The position numbers and the translations under genes are program-made. The notes under the pieces were generated by a model. It was given only the letters and a program-made list of their open reading frames with translations, was not told the origin of the DNA and did not search any database. 5,683 nucleotides of DNA from Kiritimatiellia bacterium (lineage in GTDB: Bacteria; Verrucomicrobiota; Kiritimatiellia; RFP12; UBA1067), in the NCBI GenBank assembly GCA_024405255.1, contig JAKSOY010000264.1, forward strand, positions 1-5,683, given 5' to 3'. Within the stretch, counting starts at the first letter, position 1. Each line of letters opens with the position of its first letter. Shown in pieces: positions 4,898 through 5,683 of the stretch.

Positions 4898-5683
4898 AAG
4901 ACGCGATAACGATCGGATCCTTGACCAGCTTGCTGTAAACGTGGTCGAAGAGAAAACCCTTGAGCGGCTTAGGGATCAACTTCGCACCATTGCGCCGAAT
5001 CCAGCCGCGCAACGCCTGCTTGCGCCGCTCCCACCGCGTCCGCTCGTAATAGCCGGCCGGCGGCTCGTAGATCAATGCGGAGAACTTCTTCTGGTTCTCG
5101 CGGATGTAGGCCGGATAACGTTCGTCAATCGGCACGGCGAAATACCGTCCGCCGCACCGCGTAATGTCATCGCCACGCTCGATGATCTTGGAAACCCAGT
5201 CGGCGTCCTCGCTGTTCTCATGAACAAACTCGATGGCGATGGACTTCACCTTCTGCACAACCGCCGCGGCACCTCCGAGATAGGAGAAATGCCAACCGGC
5301 ATTCGGAATGAGGCGGTTCGTCTGATAGGTGCGGATATTTGTCGGCGTTGCGCCTTTGTTGACCCACGGATCATGTTCGCCGTAAGGACGCAACTCCTCG
5401 GTTTCTTCCAGTTTCTTGAACGTCCCGAAGTTCAGCACTTTTGCCGCGGTAATGATGTAATGGGTGTAATTCTTGTAGTTGAGATAGTAGGCGTAGACCT
5501 CCATCCCCAACGAGGCAACACCCTTGATCCTCTTGCCACGAAGCTTCGCCACCGCCTCGGGACGCAGAATCTCGTCCGCATCACAGATCATCACAATATC
5601 CTCGGGCCGTGCATCCTTCAGCCCCCGTGCGATTCCGTTCCGCTGCCAGTCCTCGCGCATCCAGCTCGCCTGACGCTCCGTGT
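4896..5683 (-). CDS. GT17-family glycosyltransferase, N-terminus outside window
   Basis: An inverting glycosyltransferase of the GT17 type (eukaryotic members are beta-1,4-mannosyl-glycoprotein N-acetylglucosaminyltransferases; bacterial members sit in surface-glycan clusters). The frame runs open to the window edge: seven residues, TERQASW, precede the first Met at 5658-5660, and the family normally has an N-terminal strand upstream, so that Met is internal. Of the 261 residues present, family landmarks are WQRNGIARGL, IVMICDADEI with the DxD-like Asp34-Ala-Asp36 for metal and nucleotide-sugar binding, and GWHFSYLGG (129-137), followed by the K-x-I-A-x-E-F-x-H-E stretch. There is no membrane segment. 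It is the upstream gene of the pair with GT61; the promoter is not in view. The acceptor is unknown and probably not a eukaryotic-type N-glycan. Confidence 0.87.
   Translation of the reverse strand, partial: TERQASWMREDWQRNGIARGLKDARPEDIVMICDADEILRPEAVAKLRGKRIKGVASLGMEVYAYYLNYKNYTHYIITAAKVLNFGTFKKLEETEELRPYGEHDPWVNKGATPTNIRTYQTNRLIPNAGWHFSYLGGAAAVVQKVKSIAIEFVHENSEDADWVSKIIERGDDITRCGGRYFAVPIDERYPAYIRENQKKFSALIYEPPAGYYERTRWERRKQALRGWIRRNGAKLIPKPLKGFLFDHVYSKLVKDPIVIAS

Overview
The window is a stretch of a surface-polysaccharide (capsule, O-antigen or exopolysaccharide) gene cluster from a moderately GC-rich bacterium. Five of its six genes look like glycosyltransferases or glycosyltransferase-associated proteins. 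No rRNA, tRNA, CRISPR array, transposase or integrase is visible. Lineage cannot be fixed from the sequence. A PVC-type bacterium (Kiritimatiellota, Lentisphaerota or Verrucomicrobiota) is my guess, from the DUF5672/GT61/GT17 mix beside a solo DUF4143 ATPase, and it is weak.

Plus strand, left half. A GT4 glycosyltransferase enters from the left edge (1-710). Its reading frame carries two different four-copy heptanucleotide tandem repeats, at 117-144 and 240-267, both in predicted surface loops. It is joined by an ATGA overlap to a small GT2-like (PF13712/StrF-type) glycosyltransferase (707-1438). An AAA ATPase of the AAA_14/DUF4143 class follows (1520-2737). It has its own strong extended -10 promoter, a probably leaderless mRNA, and a 31-nt near-perfect inverted repeat just upstream. 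A DUF5672 protein comes next (2769-3704).

The most interesting structure is around the ATPase gene. It is bracketed by a 20-bp perfect direct repeat (28 matched bases with one 3-nt gap) at 1404-1431 and 2735-2765. The left copy encodes the last residues of the GT2-like protein. The right copy encodes a 12-codon orphan ORF with almost the same peptide, ending in an ATGA overlap with the DUF5672 start. Collapsing the two repeats would put the GT2-like gene directly against DUF5672 with the same ATGA coupling seen upstream. The ATPase region therefore looks like a self-contained insertion, about 1.3 kb, that split a compact glycosyltransferase operon. It carries palindrome, promoter and one ATPase ORF, and no recognisable transposase.

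Minus strand, right half. A GT61-family (DUF563) glycosyltransferase (3697-4884) and a GT17-family glycosyltransferase truncated by the right edge (4896-5683) form a second, convergent operon with an 11-nt intergenic gap. Its 3' end overlaps the 3' end of DUF5672 by 8 bp. The GT61 gene is visibly more AT-rich than its neighbours, in keeping with the mosaic make-up of such clusters. No stretch over 300 bases lacks a gene.
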